From the NCBI GenBank assembly GCA_021851065.1, contig JAJZJQ010000010.1:1-46217 (forward strand): 46,217 bases of DNA. Reading direction: 5' to 3'. Shown here one piece after another: positions 45,080-46,217 of the stretch. Source of the DNA: Microcaldota archaeon (GTDB lineage Archaea > Micrarchaeota > Micrarchaeia > Micrarchaeales > CABMGC01). The notes below the pieces were generated by a model that worked only from the letters and a program-made list of their open reading frames with translations, ran no database searches and was not told where the DNA came from. The translations under genes were made by a program, and so were the position numbers. Numbering within the stretch: the stretch's first letter is position 1; each line of letters begins with the position of its first letter.

Positions 45080-45869
45080 GGTCAATGCCAATATTGCCGA
45101 GAGCTTTTATAATCCTTGACCTGGCCTGCGAGTTGAAGCTCTTCCACTCTATTACGGCAATATCAGGCCTCTGCGCAGACCTGGACTGCGCCTGGGCAAG
45201 CATTCCCAGGTTGTCTGTGCCATCCTCGTTGAACACAGCATGCCTTGGCATGATGTGGCCGAATGCATAGCCCTTGCCGATGGCAAGCTGCGTGAACTTC
45301 GACGGATAGTGGCTTCCGCCTATGCCAATTGCAACCCTGCTGTACTCTGCATGATGGCTTGCGATCTGAACTGCTGCGCCGTACACGATTAACCCCATCT
45401 CCCCTGCCATGCGGCTGTCTTTGGTTATCGTTTCGTTGCCGCCAACTTCTGCGAAAAGCGATGGAGTGCTTAGCTGCGGGCCGTGGTGCGTTGCTTCGTA
45501 GGTTTTCTCGGTTTTAATCTGGGAGCCAGACATACGCGTCAGGATAGCTAGCATCGCTGAAGGAGCTGCCGTGGAAAGAGTGTGCGGCTTTCCCCCGAGC
45601 TTTGTATCGCTCCCCCAGTTCCCAAGGGAATGGACGGTGAGGGAAGGAACGCCGGCTCTGCTGCTGTGCTGGCTAAGGAATATTATTAGATCTGATCCGA
45701 TGCCGTCCGCCGCTTCGCTGCGAAGCATGCTGCCTTCCACCCTGCGTAGCTCTATGCGGCCGGATCCATGCAACCCAATGCCCTTCTCTTCAAGGCCATG
45801 GTAGGATATTATGCGCTGCGCAGCATTTAATGAAACAGGATCACTTTCGGAATATGCTATTGTTATCAT
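45066..45869 (-). CDS. dtdA: D-aminoacyl-tRNA deacylase, archaeal type
   Basis: MITIAYSESDPVSLNAAQRI; DLIIFLSQHSSRAGVPSLTVHSLGNWG; YEATHHGPQLSTPSLFAEVGG; AIGIGGSHYPSKFTQLAI; FGHIMPRHAV. Confidence 0.9.
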   Translation of the reverse strand: MITIAYSESDPVSLNAAQRIISYHGLEEKGIGLHGSGRIELRRVEGSMLRSEAADGIGSDLIIFLSQHSSRAGVPSLTVHSLGNWGSDTKLGGKPHTLSTAAPSAMLAILTRMSGSQIKTEKTYEATHHGPQLSTPSLFAEVGGNETITKDSRMAGEMGLIVYGAAVQIASHHAEYSRVAIGIGGSHYPSKFTQLAIGKGYAFGHIMPRHAVFNEDGTDNLGMLAQAQSRSAQRPDIAVIEWKSFNSQARSRIIKALGNIGIDHERV

Positions 45870-46050
45870 GGGTGACATCCTCCCACCCGTAAACGGCGTG
45901 GGCTTGCTCTGCGTTCATGCAACCACTGCATCCCGCAAAGGATGTGTTTTATCGGTTCTCAGTTCTTCGAGAGTCGCCTCCTTTTGGGGTTTTACATTCT
46001 CTCCCTGAGCGTGACTTCCCCTCTGTCCGAGGGTAGTTGCCCTGTGCAAT
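45870..46050 (-). ncRNA. TnpB-associated omega-RNA/right-end-like sequence (copy B)
   Basis: Minus strand: ctaccctcggacagaggggaagtcacgctcagg...gcaagCCCACGCCGTTTACGGGTGGGaggatgtcaccc, ending at the dtdA start codon. Confidence 0.6.
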
Positions 46051-46217
46051 ATATTTATTGATGCATTTACGTCCCTGTCCTTTGACATTGCGCACCTCTG
46101 GCAGTTATAGGTTCTTTCCGATAGTGGCATGTCTTGTATGTTGCCACAATTGCTGCACTCCTTTGAGGTATTTCTTGCATCCACTTTGATTACCCCCATA
46201 CCAGCACTTTCAGCCTT
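45915..46217 (-). mobile_element. tnpB: TnpB (IS200/IS605 OrfB), C-terminal part, gene continues off the right edge
   Basis: KAESAGMGVIKVDARNTSKECSNCGNIQDMPLSERTYNCQRCAMSKDRDVNASINILHRATTLGQRG: CxxC...CxxC ribbon and DxNASINI RuvC-III motif. Frame stays open to base 46217. Confidence 0.92.

Noticed and set aside
1-46217. CRISPR array or cas genes
   Set aside because: No regularly spaced direct repeats or Cas motifs seen by eye.

Overview
This 46.2 kb window is archaeal. Evidence includes an S-layer protein, archaeal NAC, a PcrB/GGGP synthase, a Tes-like radical SAM protein, RNase P component 4, archaeal-type DtdA, a Nop5-type protein and TATA-box promoters. Tiny gene spacing, unusual tRNA introns, many giant surface proteins and shortened core proteins suggest a DPANN/Micrarchaeota-like genome, but that lineage is an inference I could not verify. 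Most of the window is a densely packed housekeeping gene set: truD, proline-dehydrogenase-like, epimerase, GGGPS, truncated NFACT/RqcH, rnz, glyS, rnp4 and dtdA. It is interrupted by a roughly 12 kb accessory block (13.2-25.2 kb) that holds a 1497-aa SNF2-like helicase with seven N-terminal tandem repeats and two giant DUF2341/PKD/beta-propeller surface proteins. The strongest non-standard signals are: (1) an unannotated type II tRNA-Ser(CGA) at 6661-6780 that appears to carry two introns, one in the anticodon stem and one in the T-loop; (2) the seven-repeat SNF2 protein beside a tRNA-Val; (3) two related TnpB 3' ends with a shared omega-RNA-like right end, one decayed and missing its RuvC-III Asp, the other abutting the dtdA start codon; (4) a Tes-like radical SAM protein with a CGCGG-rich tail; (5) an RqcH-like protein lacking NFACT-R; (6) a candidate structured ncRNA at about 39.59-39.67 kb. 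The provided ORF track also misses a partial S-layer gene running off the left edge. No searches were run; all family calls come from reading motifs.
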